A DNA stretch of 64,000 bases from Urechis unicinctus. Lineage: Eukaryota > Annelida > Polychaeta > Xenopneusta > Urechidae. This document shows, one piece after another, positions 11,401 to 23,620 of this stretch. The notes beneath the pieces are model-generated. The model was not told the DNA's origin, did not search any database, and worked only from the letters and a program-made list of their open reading frames with translations. The stretch is from NCBI GenBank assembly GCA_034190875.2, contig CM067343.1, forward strand, positions 15,417,862-15,481,861, written 5' to 3'. The position numbers were made by a program, and so were the translations under genes. The first letter of the stretch is position 1. Each line of letters begins with the position of its first letter.

Positions 11401-12230
11401 TTTAGAATGGTTTTATTTGTTCCATTTGACGTGCATCTCGATGTCATACATTACCGTACCTGCATGTATGCGCACTGTTGCTAGGGGGATGTGTGATACA
11501 ATTGCGAACCAGAAACAAAAATGTAGACAAAGAGACCAAAATATGGAAAAAGGTATGCTAGCCTCCTTAACGATCCAAGTCATTTTCAATAATTGTGCTT
11601 ACATAGTGGTAATTATAACTAGCAACGCAGAGAGGGGGCGGAATGTCATTGTGCATATTGCAGCGACACCGACCTTCATTAGCTTCGTAAGCTAATTGAG
11701 GAACAACCTAACAGATGAGATTCATTAGCATATGCGATATATCATGGTGATATTAGCTGCGTTAGACGCGAGAAGATGATGACAAGTGGGTACTGGACCT
11801 ATCGACTGTAGTCAAGGAGCAAGGCAATTGACAGCAGGCGATTTCACCCGCCGACATGTTACTTATGAATATACTTCGCTGACGCTTATTCTAACAACAA
11901 GAATGGAGAGGACATGAATATGGCATGGCGAGGCGAAGTTAGTCAGGACTAAGAGGGCTATATAACTAGCTCGGACATGCAGTGGTCATCCCAAAATTAC
12001 ATATAACACCTGCTTAGGATGACAGGCCGCTTTGGTGCCCTGTACTGTATGATTTGTGACTCGGCGACCTTCACGATCGAGGCATGGAGATTTGGCGGTG
12101 GAATTGCTTGTACGCGGGTAAACGTCAGAGAAACTAGGCATATTGCGTCTATTGAATGTGATAGGCTCTAAACTCATAGTCATCTGTTAAGGATGTTTTA
12201 ATTGTACATACCACTGTCACATGAAGACTG
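11400..12230. repeat. Module B
   Basis: Fairly complete B. Its second half is nearly the same as 33680-33980. Contains the inverted repeat around tatcatggtgata near 11739, here with a shortened stem. Confidence 0.7.
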
Positions 12231-12244
12231 ACCTAAAAACAAAC

Positions 12245-12760
12245 GGGTTATATCCGTGATGTGACAAGTTGAATCCATAGTCGTAATGTAGTACAGTAAA
12301 GCTTCGCCGTAGTACGGTATGGTGATACAGTGTGCATAAATTGACATGGCTCAGTCCTGTCCTGCTGGTGTTCTGGTGACACGATGTCCCTGGTGAACTA
12401 CAATGAAGCCCTGTCACTGATGTGTTATAATGAAGCCCTGACCATGATATGCTATGGTGAAGCCCTGTACAGGAAGTGTTATGTGACACCTTGTTCGATA
12501 TGTGACATCCTGTTTGTTATGTAATAAGTAAAACCATGATATGGTATGTTGCAGCTATGGCAATGATATTGTTAGTTGAGTCTATATCAATGATGTGGCA
12601 TGGTGAGACTATGTCAATGATGTGATATTTTGAGGCTATTTCAATAATATGGTACGATGCGGCTGAGCCAATAATATGGTTTGTTGCGGCTATGTAAATG
12701 ATATTGTAAGATGAGTCATTGTCAATGATGTGGTGTGGTGAATGAATGCCAAACAGGTTG
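12245..12760. repeat. 27-bp minisatellite, block 3
   Basis: Older and younger subfamilies lie side by side: 12245-12500 with gaagccctg-type units, 12540-12760 with tatgtcaatgat-type units. Minus-strand frames of 84-90 codons follow the nine-residue period. Confidence 0.85.
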
Positions 12761-13160
12761 ATAACACACACGTCATTTCCGGATCACCATGATCGTTGCC
12801 AGATTACCTTTGATTACGATTTGATATCCAGCTGGAGGAGATCATTACATTGACTCTTGTCTTACAGCTGATTAAGCAGGCACGAAACCTGGCATGATAT
12901 AATGTGCCATAATGATATTCCAAGTTGTTACACTGCTGGACAACTGTTACAGTCTGGACAACGAGACCTTAGCAACAAGAAATACACGTGCAACATTGAT
13001 TTCGCGTGAAGTAAGGAGGGCGCACGGATGTGCTGTGATCAATTACTTTACCACATAGGTGGCAATGGAAAATTGCATAGAAACAAATACATCTAAAGAA
13101 CACAAGCTAGTATCATACCTCTTGCAAGTACAGAGTAACACATTAGTGCCTTATAATGCC
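12760..13160. repeat. Module D
   Basis: Shares ggacaacgagaccttagc (near 12955) with the copies at 2.4 and 35.2 kb. Runs directly into module E near 13160. Confidence 0.65.
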
Positions 13161-13162
13161 GC

Positions 13163-13379
13163 TAGGCGCATATGTGGAAGAAACAACACATAGCCTCCTC
13201 GACAGCCACTCGTTGGATGAACGTAAATTGATACTGTAATCCTTCACAATAAGTGCCGGGGTTAGTCTCCTAAGCGATACTATCTCGTAAGCATTTGGGT
13301 GGAATGAAATCAACTGGACAGCATACACATCGATGGTTTTATTCCACGCGATACAGCCTGAATCATCAGAGAAGCCCAT
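13163..13379 (-). pseudogene. Exon-like trace in module E (LRRLTPA peptide)
   Basis: The minus strand reads MGFSDDSGCIAWNKTIDVYAV and further on SLRRLTPALIVKDYSIN and LSRRLCVV. The LRRLTPA stretch can be read in the same frame at 22440-22690, 48370-48600 and, in part, 61700-61912; the block from LRRLTPA to the final CVV keeps its length between the 13-kb and the much older 48-kb copy. Many differences between recent copies change the residue, which argues against present selection. Family not recognised. Confidence 0.35.
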
Positions 13380-13716
13380 CAGTGGGTTATCATGTCACTG
13401 TTTATAACAGATGAAGCAGCGCCGTGTGCAATAGCGCTTTTATGAGAGGCTCATAGTGATTGAGTAGCACTTAACACAGTAATGATTGATAGGTAACATC
13501 ATGATTACGGCTCTTCTATAATCTAGGCAAGAGTGAATGCCCATCTGCACCAGACACACGAGGTGGTAGTCTGCTTAGATTGCACTCTACCTGTTTAAGG
13601 TGGCTCGGTGATAACATTATCTGCATTTGTATAGTGCATCATCGATGTATTTCTGACATTACAGCAATACCATGCAACATTCGGAAGACTGATCGAATGC
13701 CCGTAGTATGGTGGTG

Positions 13717-13728
13717 GTAGGGGGTGGT

Positions 13729-13761
<33 letters not shown>

Positions 13762-13789
13762 CGGAGGGGGGGGTGGGGGGGGTAGGGGG
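13717..13789 (+). repeat. Poly-G and G-rich tract
   Basis: Includes an unbroken run of 33 G at 13729-13761, then further G runs interrupted by single C, A or T. The same place in other E copies holds shorter tracts: about 2694-2717, 23024-23039, 25140-25155 and 62220-62233. Strong quadruplex potential on the plus strand and a likely site of length change or assembly error. Confidence 0.95.
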
Positions 13790-13929
13790 TCACCGTACAT
13801 ATGACAGCATATGTATTGAGCTAGGTATTATTGCTAATTTGTCCAACATCGACAGCCAATAATGTAAATGAGTTGTTTTATTGTTATATTAATGTATGCA
13901 TCATACATGGAGTTGTTGTATACATCCGT

Positions 13930-14120
13930 GGCGCCGAAACTTTGGTGAGAACCCTACATGCATATTGGATAAGCCTCCAATGAGTCTCCCTTCTTTTTCC
14001 CCACAACGGATCAAATAAGTGACATATTGTCGAAGAGGTAAAACCAGACATAAGCGTCCACAAAGACTCCAGCAATAAGCTTTGTAAGCTATGTTGGACA
14101 AACAACGTGACAAATATGAA
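13930..14120. repeat. Module F, truncated
   Basis: Only the first part of F is present; it ends near 14120 and jumps straight into minisatellite C, so F's second half and module B are missing in this place. Confidence 0.6.
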
Positions 14121-14124
14121 TTAT

Positions 14125-14530
14125 GAATGAGGTGAAACGATCTTTCTGATGAATTATGATGAAGCCCTGTTACAATGAAGCCCTCTACATGATATGCTAT
14201 GGGGCAGCCCTGTTCAAGAAGTGTTTTGATACAGAACAGTACATTATATGTTATGGTGAGGCTATTCCATGATATGGTATGTTGCGGCTATGTCACTGCA
14301 ACAGAATGATAGGTCTATTTCAATGATATGGTATGTGGGGGCTATGTCAATGATTGTCTATGGTGAGTCTTTTACAATAATATAGTATGGTGAGGCCATG
14401 TCAGTAATATGTGAGGATATGTCAATGATATGGTGTGGTAAGGCTAAGCCAATGATATGGTATGTTATGGCTCTGTCAATGATATTTAAAGGTGAGACTA
14501 GGTCAATTATGTGATATGGTGAATGAATGA
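14125..14530. repeat. 27-bp minisatellite, block 4
   Basis: Duplicate of 36735-37155, with few differences. Units such as ggctatgtcaatgatt and gaggccatgtcagtaat. Confidence 0.85.
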
Positions 14531-14850
14531 ACTGACATTGCCGAACATGTTGATCACACCCACTTTAACTCCTGTGATTAGGATGTCGGTATCGAGCTGG
14601 AGGAGATCATTACATTGACAAAAATGCTATTCTTGTGTTACAAAATTAACCCGCTTTGCGACTCTGCAGCCTTTATTTAGCTTCCAATACCTCATCAAGC
14701 TATTGTACCAACTATTACAGGCAAGAAAGCCTTAACAAATTGTGACGGCTGATCAAGCAGACATGAAATCTGTCAAGAAATAGCGCGTCATAATTATATT
14801 CCAAGTTGTTAACTGCTGGACAAGTGCTAGATATGACACTTGTTCATACA
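14530..14850. repeat. Module D, shortened
   Basis: Duplicate of 37150-37470. Lacks the ggacaacgagacc end seen at 2380 and 12955. Confidence 0.6.
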
Positions 14851-15340
14851 GCTGTTAGTCAGAGATTCCGATATTCAGAATGGTTTGAATTGTTATTGCG
14901 CAGAATGACCTTGGTCATATATAGTAGCTATCCCGCAATAATGTATAAAGTTGTTTAGCAGTCGTGTTAACCGTTCTAAAAATATACGCACAAAGATTGG
15001 TAAATCTCAAGAAAGAATGCCTACCGATTGCATGCTCAAATAAGAGAATATTGGTTGATTAACCAAATGCTACATACTAGCCAGTTGTCTTGTTGAAGCT
15101 TGTTAGAAGACAGCCGACTGACCAACAAGTTGTGATTGAACATATGCATTAGCAATAGGTGTAATAACTCGATAGTGAGTAGAAATAAAGGGGTGTTTAA
15201 CTGATGCGACCTAACACCCGACATGGTAAATGATCTTCACCCGCTAAGTGGTCGACGAAGACCAGTCTGAATTTGTTGATGCTGGAAACATCGAAATGGG
15301 ATTGTAAGTAGTGCTATGTATTAAGTTACGAACTGGTATG
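14850..15340. other. Spacer shared by both large copies, no gene seen
   Basis: About 98% alike with 37470-37975. A 62-codon minus frame (15036-15224) differs by one residue from its twin, which reflects recency only. Confidence 0.5.
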
Positions 15341-15800
15341 ATAATAACGGCTGAATGACGGAATATATCGTGTTTTTCGCGTGGTTTGAGAAAAGCTACT
15401 ACACAGGTATAGCAGCTCAACCCTCCGCATTCAATGCACATGGCTGCAGCGAGGCACCTGTTTCTAATGCTTGTCCTGGTATAGTGGTCAGAATAACTAG
15501 AAATGAACAAGTGGAAGGCATGACAATCTCACACGACAAACGAGGAGAAAGCAAATTAAGATACGACCCAATGGATGAGATCAATAAGCTTATGAATATG
15601 TGACTGCGATCTGTCAGACTTTTGGATAACGAATAGAATATGTCCGTGAAATGACATGGAGAAATATTTTCCACCTTTCATGTTATGCGATATGTTGAAG
15701 CCCTGTCCGTTAAGTGTTATGGCAGAAAGATGCATGTAATATGGTGTGGCTGAGCCCGGTCCTTGATGCATAATGGTGAAGCCATGACTAAGATGTATTG
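15340..15800. repeat. Module B part with short minisatellite block 5
   Basis: Contains a B-type stretch (caatggatgagat near 15570) and then a short decayed minisatellite at 15690-15800. Compared with 38226-38668, about 440 bases are missing at about 15592, with a few bases of shared sequence at the break. Confidence 0.6.
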
Positions 15801-16180
15801 TGGTATGTCACAACAATTGCTGCCTGAAAAGTGCTAACAAACGACAAGTCCTGTCCAATCATCGATATCATATGTAACAGGGCACCAACCACCATCAATA
15901 TTTCGTGCCATTACCTGTTGGATGCTCATCCTCTCAGAGGCAGAGAGATCGTGTGAAAGCGTCCTGGCCAATCAGTAAGGGCATTGATGTATGCATTGTT
16001 GTTAAAATTATTTTGGTCAATCACATATTTATTGCGTGCTAATCAGTAGAATCATCAGCCAGCGTTATTGCGTGCTGATAATCACAAGAAATGTTTACTT
16101 CGTTCCCCGCGCTCCCACTTCAGTCAGAAATTGATTTAATTGCATGCCAACATATGGAAAACAACCCATTGTGATAGTCA
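15800..16180. other. Spacer, no gene seen
   Basis: Duplicate of about 38900-39270. No domain, RNA gene or repeat border recognised. Confidence 0.4.
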
Positions 16181-17330
16181 CGATCTCCCGCTTATTCGTC
16201 ACTCCGATATCAATTATAATATAACATTACGAAAGCATAACAATTCAATCTCGTTGGACCAGCCCTCATTATCACAACGTTCTCGCGGAACTACATCCCA
16301 AACAACGCCGCTCATTCAAACACGCGATGATTGTTAATAGCTGCTCTGCTCAATAGAGCAACAACATTAGATACATCTTACATAATAGTATACAGCGTGA
16401 CTGCACAGTCAACATTATCGTAAGTGGCCCGCTAAACAGCGGTTTGCAGTAACCATGTTAAAACTAAGTACATAAAAATATGATATACAAAGAGATCAAT
16501 AACTGGGTTTGCACTCCTCATGATCGCCGAAACATACATTATTGTTCCTTTGTGATTAACAACTATACCACCATAAACTCTCAGAGCGGATAAATGTTCT
16601 TAAAAAGTAGACACAGAATACTTAAACATTAATGCAATTCACCAGCCTCCGAAGGACACGGCATGTTACATATTGCAAGGTAACTTCGCCAAACATTCCA
16701 TTAAGGTAACAAACATCAGTTTCTTACATGATACACACAACGGAGGGGCCAAAATGGAATGAAAAGGTAGGCAATTAAAATAAGTTAATGTGCTCTTAGA
16801 AGTCGATACAAAGCCTTACAATGGCATCGGCTTTATGAAATGCTCGTTGATGGAAATTTAGATAAATTTCATCAATTAATCTCGAGTAAGCTATGTCAAA
16901 GTGCTTCCACGTGATGATTGATGAAGACGTTGAAATGGCCAATTCGCGTTCTTGTGACCTGATAACTATCAAGGCTGCCGTAGCTGAATAAATCATCCAA
17001 TCCAAAAGTTGGACCGTAGTCTATTGTAAATGCCTGCAGGTTGGTCACGCACACAGAGCGATTAAGTCTCAGTTGGGTAACAACAGTGTCTAAATTAAGC
17101 AAAGACACGCTTCCACTGAAAGCACAACGGCAGAAATGTAAAGCCTCGTAGACTCGACAAGAAAGTAATGTATTAGTCACAGCACACGATGAAAGGTGTC
17201 ATGCAATTAACTTGTGATAGACAATTGATGGGCAGAGCTTACTTTACCGTGTAATGGTGAGTGGCTGGGTTGGTGAAGCTAGTGTCGGCTTCAGCGAAGA
17301 TTTTTCGCCATAAATACTCACCTGTATAGG
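16180..17330. repeat. Modules H (second half) and I
   Basis: H signature around acaacgttctc near 16273. Module I follows, recognised by gtggcccgctaaacagcgg and agtcgatacaaagcc. Twin at 39270-40430. The 69- and 94-codon minus frames at 16796-17180 have no recognisable domain. Confidence 0.6.
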
Positions 17331-18860
17331 TTCGCTTGAGGGAGTCATTCACTACGTGGTATCAGCATGTCGCCTCACGAATAACGCTTTACGTGGTTGG
17401 GCGAGAGAGTCTGTAAATTGTGGGCCTGGTGTACTATGCAAGCTATTACGACACAAGAACAGACATGTTGTCACGTTGTTTTTTCGCATTACCTCACTTG
17501 AACATAATACAACAATCACAGTTTGCAAGAGACAACAATCAAGTTCTCAGCATGGAGCATTATTTCCTGAACGGAAAACAATCATGTTGTTCGGGAGTCT
17601 GACGACAGATTCATCAACAGCAAACATATCTTATAAGAAAAGCTATGACGCACTCCACGCTGTGTTGTGATGTTAATTGATTACCAACCAGAGATTTGGC
17701 ACTCTGATCTTAATCATAATATAACATAACGAAAGCATAACAAGTCAATTTCGGTTTATCAGACCTCATTATCACAACGTTCTCTAGGGACTACATCCCG
17801 AACAACGCCGCTCATTCAAACACGATGATCGTTAAAACTGCACACCTCACTTAACATTGCACTACGGCAATAACATCATATATATCACATCACAATAGTA
17901 TACAGCATAATTCCCAGTTTGACTGCACATTTAAGATTGTCTTAAGTGGCCTGATAGAACTGCAATTTGCAGCTACCATGTTAAAGTCAATTAGATACTA
18001 GCATAATATACAAAGAGTTTACTTACTGGTTGATTACTACTCAGGATATCCGAAACATACATTATTGTTCCTTAGTGCTAAACAACTAAACCATAATCCA
18101 CTCTCAAAGCCAGTAAAATATTCATTAAACATCACAAAGCGTACTAAAAATTCTATTCTATCCACTAGCATCCGGGTAACATGGCATGTTATATATGGCA
18201 AGAAAACGTAGCCTAAAATTCCATAACGGGAATAAAAAACACCAAACAGATTCTTAGATGATACAAACAACTGCGGGGCCCAAATGAAACGAGAGGGTAC
18301 GCAGTTCTTAGTAGTCGATGCAAAGCCTCACAATGCCATCGGCTTTATCGAATCATCGTAGACGGAACTTTATATGAATTTCATCAATAAATCTAATCAT
18401 AAGTAAGCTATGGCGGAGTTTGCAACTGGGTGACATTTTATGCCAGTTGATAGGCTGCAAAGTGCTTCAGCATGATCATTGAGGACGACGTTGAATTAGC
18501 CAATTTGCGTTCTTTTGGACTGATAACTATCAAGGCTGCCGCAACCGATTAAATTATCCAATCAAGAGATTGGATGGTATGCCCCCAGGTTTTTCACGCA
18601 CACATAGCAAATGAGGCTCTGGTGGGCAACAACAGTGTCTCAATAAAGCAAAGACATGCTGCCACGGAAAACCCAAAATCAGACATGTAATCCCTCGTCA
18701 GCAGAAATAGACTCGACAAGAAAGTAATGTATTGGTAACAGCACACGGTAAAAGATATCAGGCGATTCACTTGTAATGAACAGTTGATAGACGGAGCTTA
18801 CTCTACGGTGTAATGGTCGGTGGATGGGTTAAGCTGCTGTCGACTTCATCGAAAGCTTTT
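17330..18860. repeat. Second G-H-I run
   Basis: G at 17330-17690 (gtggtatcagcatgtcgcct near 17356), second half of H at 17690-18040, I at 18040-18860. It is a tandem repeat of the preceding H-I block within the same large copy, and its twin is 40430-41955. Confidence 0.65.
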
Positions 18861-18984
18861 CGCGATAACTTATGAGTACTGTTACAGTTCAGATGATTCC
18901 AATGATCCCAAAAACCACAAACTAGAGGTACGATATATCGGTTGGTGATATTGGCGACGAGGGCAGTCCCACGTCATGTAACAA
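18860..18984 (-). pseudogene. Receptor fragment: second copy of the first membrane segment
   Basis: The minus strand matches the first-membrane-segment region of the receptor at 19735-19830 (compare ITNRYIVPLVCGF here with IINGYTALIVCDFG there). It lies just 3' of the TM6 end of that receptor, so it is the start of a second tandem receptor copy whose upstream part has been lost at a break near 18980. Frame is broken. Confidence 0.6.
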
Positions 18985-19890
18985 AACACTCTCAACAAAC
19001 ACTTCCAGCCCGCTGGTGATCACACGAATGCCTGAACTCAGCATGGCCATGTATACGACATAAGGAGCTTGGCAGATGAAGAACACAATGATGATGCTCA
19101 TCAACATGACCGTAATCTGGAATTCCTCCTTCTGGGCAGCTCCGGTCGTGTTACCAGATTGATTACTGATCATGTTACGCTGCAGATAGTAGGTACACTT
19201 AAGCACCTCTTGGGTGAGACATCCATTGGGTTTAAACAGTGTACAATGATGACGCCATTGATCAACCAAGGCTAGACCTTGAATCCCGTACCGTAAGTAA
19301 AGGTGGCCCACATTTGAAATGTTACAGTGGTGCTGGTGATTCTGTCAAACGAGGTGATGAACTGCGCTGCACTGAAGCGGGGTATTCGCACGATGAAGGA
19401 AAAAAGTTCACAATGATTGTGCAGCTTTCTTATCTGTGCATATTATCCCCGTGAGGAATGGTGAAAAATGTCAATGAAGCGTTCCCAAACCAACATTACA
19501 GTTAGCCGTATCGAGGCCATCAAGAAAATTTCCTTACATATACTGGCCAATTGGGTATAATACGTGGTTTCATTGTATGAGGCTTGTCCTGTTATGTGGT
19601 GTTCAATGCGTTTAATGGAGAGCAGAACCAGAATAAGAGGTCTGCTGATGCTCGTGAGTTCAGATGACAGATGCTGGAGATGCACATACTATTGCGGCTT
19701 AGTGCTTGTACAGTTATGATGATTAACAGGATTCCAAAATCGCAAACTATGAGTGCGGTATATCCGTTGATGATATGGACGGCAGGGTACGCTGCCAGTG
19801 ACAGTTCGTTATGGTAAGGGTAAACCCATGTCGTATAATGAGTAGAGTTAGTTAGTACTGGCCAGGAGATACTGTTCGCGTCCGCCATTT
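18985..19890 (-). pseudogene. Rhodopsin-class peptide-type GPCR, broken
   Basis: Reads from high to low coordinate without introns. The likely start is ATG at 19888. An extracellular N terminus with an NST sequon leads into TM1 (GYTALIVCDFGI), then TM2 with ADLLF keeping the conserved Asp, TM3 (EIFLMASIRLTVMLV) followed by ERF in place of DRY, a TM4-like IPRF stretch, loop 3, and TM6 (ITVMLMSIIIVFFICQAPY) with the conserved Pro. The TM1 asparagine of the GN motif is lost and TM7 is absent. At least three frame changes are needed to read it, so it is a pseudogene. The closest general likeness is to FMRFamide-type neuropeptide receptors; the ligand is unknown. Confidence 0.75.
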
Positions 19891-19914
19891 TGATTCCGCG
19901 TATGGTTCCACACA

Positions 19915-20430
19915 ATTCCTAGTCTGAAGACCCTTCGTTGCTAGCCGCGCGTTGTGCTTCTATTAGTGCAAGCCACACTCGATGTCTCGCTCTACAACAA
20001 AGATAAATCAATCATTAACGGCAAACATATGGCACATGTATCGCACGTAACGCACTGACAAAGACAACACAACATAGACAGCGCTGGTAGCCGAAAATAT
20101 GATTGATCTTAATGAGGGAAGTCCATTCGACTACGTGGCAACATTAATGACGTGTGGTGTGAAATGTATAAAAAAAAAGAATTGCGGCTGAGGCCGACAA
20201 TGCAAAAATGTAAGATAGGCAATGAGGACGGCACTAATTTAACGATGACAGCTCTGCACCATGGTATCGTGATCCAAATATCTCTGCGGACCTAGCAGGC
20301 TTGTCACAGCATGTGCTGTACTGAATTCGTACAAATACAACCTGTTTAGATATCGGTATTAGGACCCAATTGCCCCTGGCACCAATGTAATTGAGCTCGA
20401 GATGAATGTGTATGCGGTATATGTTCACGC
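19915..20430. repeat. Module J
   Basis: Matches 4390-4828 and 42130-42690. In coding orientation it lies directly upstream of the receptor start, so it may include the old receptor promoter and 5' region. No promoter motif is convincing. Confidence 0.55.
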
Positions 20431-20469
20431 TCTTGCTTCATCAGTCGGCCATCAATAGAACAGTGCCAA

Positions 20470-21140
20470 TATCCACACAAGTTGTTTTCGTGCTTCTTTA
20501 TCTAAACATCTTTGGAGATATATCTCGCCGTACTTCTGCAGGACCTGATGACTACTGCAAGTGCTCACTAACTAAGCTCAGTTAATTTTCTGAATGGTCC
20601 TAGTATATGAGAACTATTATTCACCATATGAGGGACACTACACGATGTAGATATGACGATGCAAATGATCTGTTTTGCATGATTACCATGCATTGTATAC
20701 ATGGATATAATGGTGAAGTTGATAGATTTTATCAGCACTTTATCTATTTATTGTTGTACACATTGAGTTGACATGTTTTATTTTCAAGTGAACTATAATA
20801 CAAATGAAAACCACCATATTACCAAAGAATTTCACAGTTTTTGTTTTTTAAATTACTTTGCAACAACTTCCACGGATGTAGCACACATTCTGGATGAGCC
20901 GGTAATATAGACGCCGAAAGTGCTGCATCAGCTGCATTGAAGTACCGTGTAAGCGAGATGCCCTACCGGCACGGTGCCGTGTCACCTCAAAACCGTGAAG
21001 AGCAGCTTCTCCGTGCTGTGCAGATTGATGGCTCTAATGGGTGAAATAATGGTACTCTGAATGCTTAAATACCGTGTTTATTTCGGTATTGACATATTCT
21101 TACGTTAAAATACTCCGCACAGAGAAACATGTGCGCGATT
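20470..21140. repeat. Module A, diverged and extended
   Basis: Signature gcagattgatggctctaatgg near 21020. A stretch of about 330 bases (20590-20960) absent from the 1-bp and 4829 copies lies inside; it has no recognised feature. Confidence 0.55.
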
Positions 21141-21415
21141 GTCCCTATGAGCAGCGCCACAGATCTGGTAGTGAAAAGGGTATCCATCATAAAGCTCTGC
21201 CCCATAGCTCTGATTTTATCAGTCTTTCTGTCCCAATATTCACTGTGATACTTGTTGAATCGAGCATGAAACCCAAATGCTGCAGTTACTGAGTGGGAGT
21301 AAGTACAAATTTAGAGACATTGACATGAAACCCCAAATCTCTGATGAGTTGCTTGGTTTTACATAGGAGTCATCAAGGTTACCGCTGATTGTCTTATTTT
21401 TTTAGAACTCTAGCT
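21140..21415. other. Nothing recognised
   Basis: No match seen elsewhere in the window. It could be part of the neighbouring retroelement fossil, but no motif shows it. Confidence 0.3.
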
Positions 21416-22365
21416 TTATACGCTGGGTAAATATCCTAGGCTCCGAGTCTAGTCTATTAAGCAAACAGGTGTATATGTAAGGCTGACCATTAATACGGAA
21501 CTTTAGATATTTCTGATCACTCATAGGCGTCCGTTAAATCAAGTAAACCCATATAACAGTTACGAGTCATTATATTCAAGCAGTGTTGAAGAGTAACCAT
21601 TTTAATGTGGCGGTAAACAACAAATGTATTCAATTCTTTCACATTCATAATTAGCATAGAAGTACCCTGTTTCTTTGGTAGAGGAAAGTCGGAAGTAAAT
21701 TCTGTAAGCTCGTGCATCAACTTAACACTGACATCTGTACCAAATAAATGATCCATTTCTTCGTTACAAAAAAACTGCTTCTTATTCTGTGTTATGTGAA
21801 TGTAGCTCATATTTGGAGTCAAGTCAGAGCACTCGATTTTTTGGCCGTGGACGAAGGGCTGATGATCAAACACATACCGGGTACAGGAGACTTGGTAATC
21901 GGCTAAATAGCGTTTGAACTCGGATAAATTCCCTTCTTGGGAAGCAAATATCAGGACGGAGGGTTTGTCAAGTAGAACGACATGATCTCAATGGACATTG
22001 GCGCGACAGGCTCGTAAACGGGATTTAGGATGGTTGAGGCGGATGATTTTTGGTGAGCTGGTGGCGAAATCGTTGTTCCTCTTGGGTTGATGTTTACATA
22101 GAATATAGCGGTCAGCATCCGATTGATGTGTGAAGTTTTTAGTGCCAGTTGGCATCCCTCATTTCACTTCAAAGTCCAGCTCAAAGTACACACAACAAAA
22201 CACAAACAAAAATCCAATCAAAGAACCGGGGAACTCAGAGACGTGTGAAGCATTTGTGAACTGCATGAGGCAAAACACGATATTCAGGCCCTCCCGTTAG
22301 CCCTCTTAAGTGATCTCGATGTGCAGATGAGATTGGTAGAATATCTCATGAGCCATGAACTAAGC
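21415..22365 (-). mobile_element. DIRS-like retrotransposon fossil, RT part
   Basis: A fragment of about 950 bases with reverse transcriptase sequence on the minus strand. The motifs NVKELNTFVVYRH and DLTDAYE fit the finger and first catalytic region of DIRS-type reverse transcriptases. No tyrosine recombinase, RNase H or terminal repeats were found. Truncated at both ends and broken, with several interruptions. A sister fragment is at 60993-61632. The same sequence borders its high-coordinate side in both places, so the insertion is older than the unit duplication. Confidence 0.65.
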
Positions 22366-23165
22366 AAGGAGTACGCAGTGACGTCGAACATATGAATTTT
22401 ATATCTGCTCTGTAAACATGAAATTAACTATAAAGGGCACATATGTTGATGCAACAACACATAACCTCCTCGACAGCAACTCGTCGGATGAACGTTAATT
22501 GATACTGTAATTCTTCACAATAAGTGCCGGGGTGAGTCTCCTCAACAATACCATCTCGTACGCCTTATGACTCGCACGTATGCATATAAGTGGAATGAAG
22601 TCCAACGGACAGCTTAAACATCGATGGTCTTATGCCATGCGATACAGACAGAATCATAGGAGAAGCCCACCAGAGCGTTATTATGTCACTGTATATAACA
22701 CATGAAGCAACGCATATGCAGCAGCGCTGTTAGGAGAAGCTCAGAGTGATTCAGCAGCACTTAACGCAGTAAAGATTTATATGTATGATCACGATGACGG
22801 CTGTTCTGTAATCTAGGCAAAGGTGAATGCATATCTGCACCAGACACACGAGGTGGTAGTCTGCCTAGATAGCACTCTACCTGTTCACAGTAACACGTTG
22901 CCAGGTGATATCAATGTCTGTATATGTATAATGCATGATTGTTGTATTTCTGACAAGGGCGGCAACACCACGCAACAACTGGACGACTGATCGATTGCCC
23001 CGAAGTATCGTGGTGGAAGTTGGGGGATGGGGGGGGGGGTCAACGTACAGCTTATGTATTGAGCTAGGTATTATTGCTAGTTTGTCCAACATCGACATCT
23101 AATAATATGAATGAGTGGTTTTATTGTTATATTAATGTATGCATCCTACTTAAAGTAGATGCATC
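22366..23165. repeat. K end and module E
   Basis: Short K trace, then E with the LRRLTPA peptide trace on the minus strand (22440-22690), the G-rich tract at 23024-23039, the E end (gagctaggtattattgctag near 23058) and the boundary phrase gatgcatccatccgtggcgc near 23158. Confidence 0.65.
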
Positions 23166-23620
23166 CATCCGTGGCGCCGAACCTTCATGCATATTGAATA
23201 AGCCTTCACCGATTCTCTCTTCTTTTTCCCCACAACGGATCAAATAAGTGACTCACTGTCGGAGAGGCAAAACAATGTCACGTGAGCGTCCACAAAGACT
23301 CCAGCAATGAGCTGTGTTAGCTATGTTTGACAAATGTCGTGAAAAATATGAATTATAAATGAGGTAATAATGTTGTGGGAGCCGACGAAATCGAAAAGTT
23401 GTCTTGGGAGAGAACAGGTGTGACAACAACACTGGGGATTGGGCATTAGAATGTCGGCTACGACATAAAGATCAAGCATCGAACATTCCATTCAGACGCG
23501 GGATAACAAGAAACCACGTTTGCATTGGAATAAAGAGCAGCTGCTGCTGGGAGGAAGTGTTGTAAGTTATTTAGTAACATGAAATATATGTAAATTATTC
23601 AGACAGCTGCTAGTCGGATG
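23166..23620. repeat. Module F
   Basis: Complete F. On the minus strand a frame can be read with SNANVVSCYPASEWNV, shared with copies near 44.3, 35.8 and 62.65 kb. Confidence 0.6.

Larger units (their letters stand above)
13160..13930. repeat. Module E, full copy
   Basis: Best copy of E. Related copies at 22440, 43590, 48240, 60380, 61690 and 63400. Contains a minus-strand peptide trace (13163-13379) and the longest G tract of the window. Ends at the boundary phrase with gtggcgcc near 13930. Confidence 0.7.
10029..20430. repeat. Large duplicated block, copy 1
   Basis: Collinear with 32297-42690 at an offset that drifts from about 22.27 kb to 23.1 kb through indels. In about 250 compared bases (15036-15290 against 37666-37920) I count four differences, about 98% identity. 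It contains the coding-like remnant, two B-C-D-E-F runs, two G-H-I runs and the broken receptor. Confidence 0.85.
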
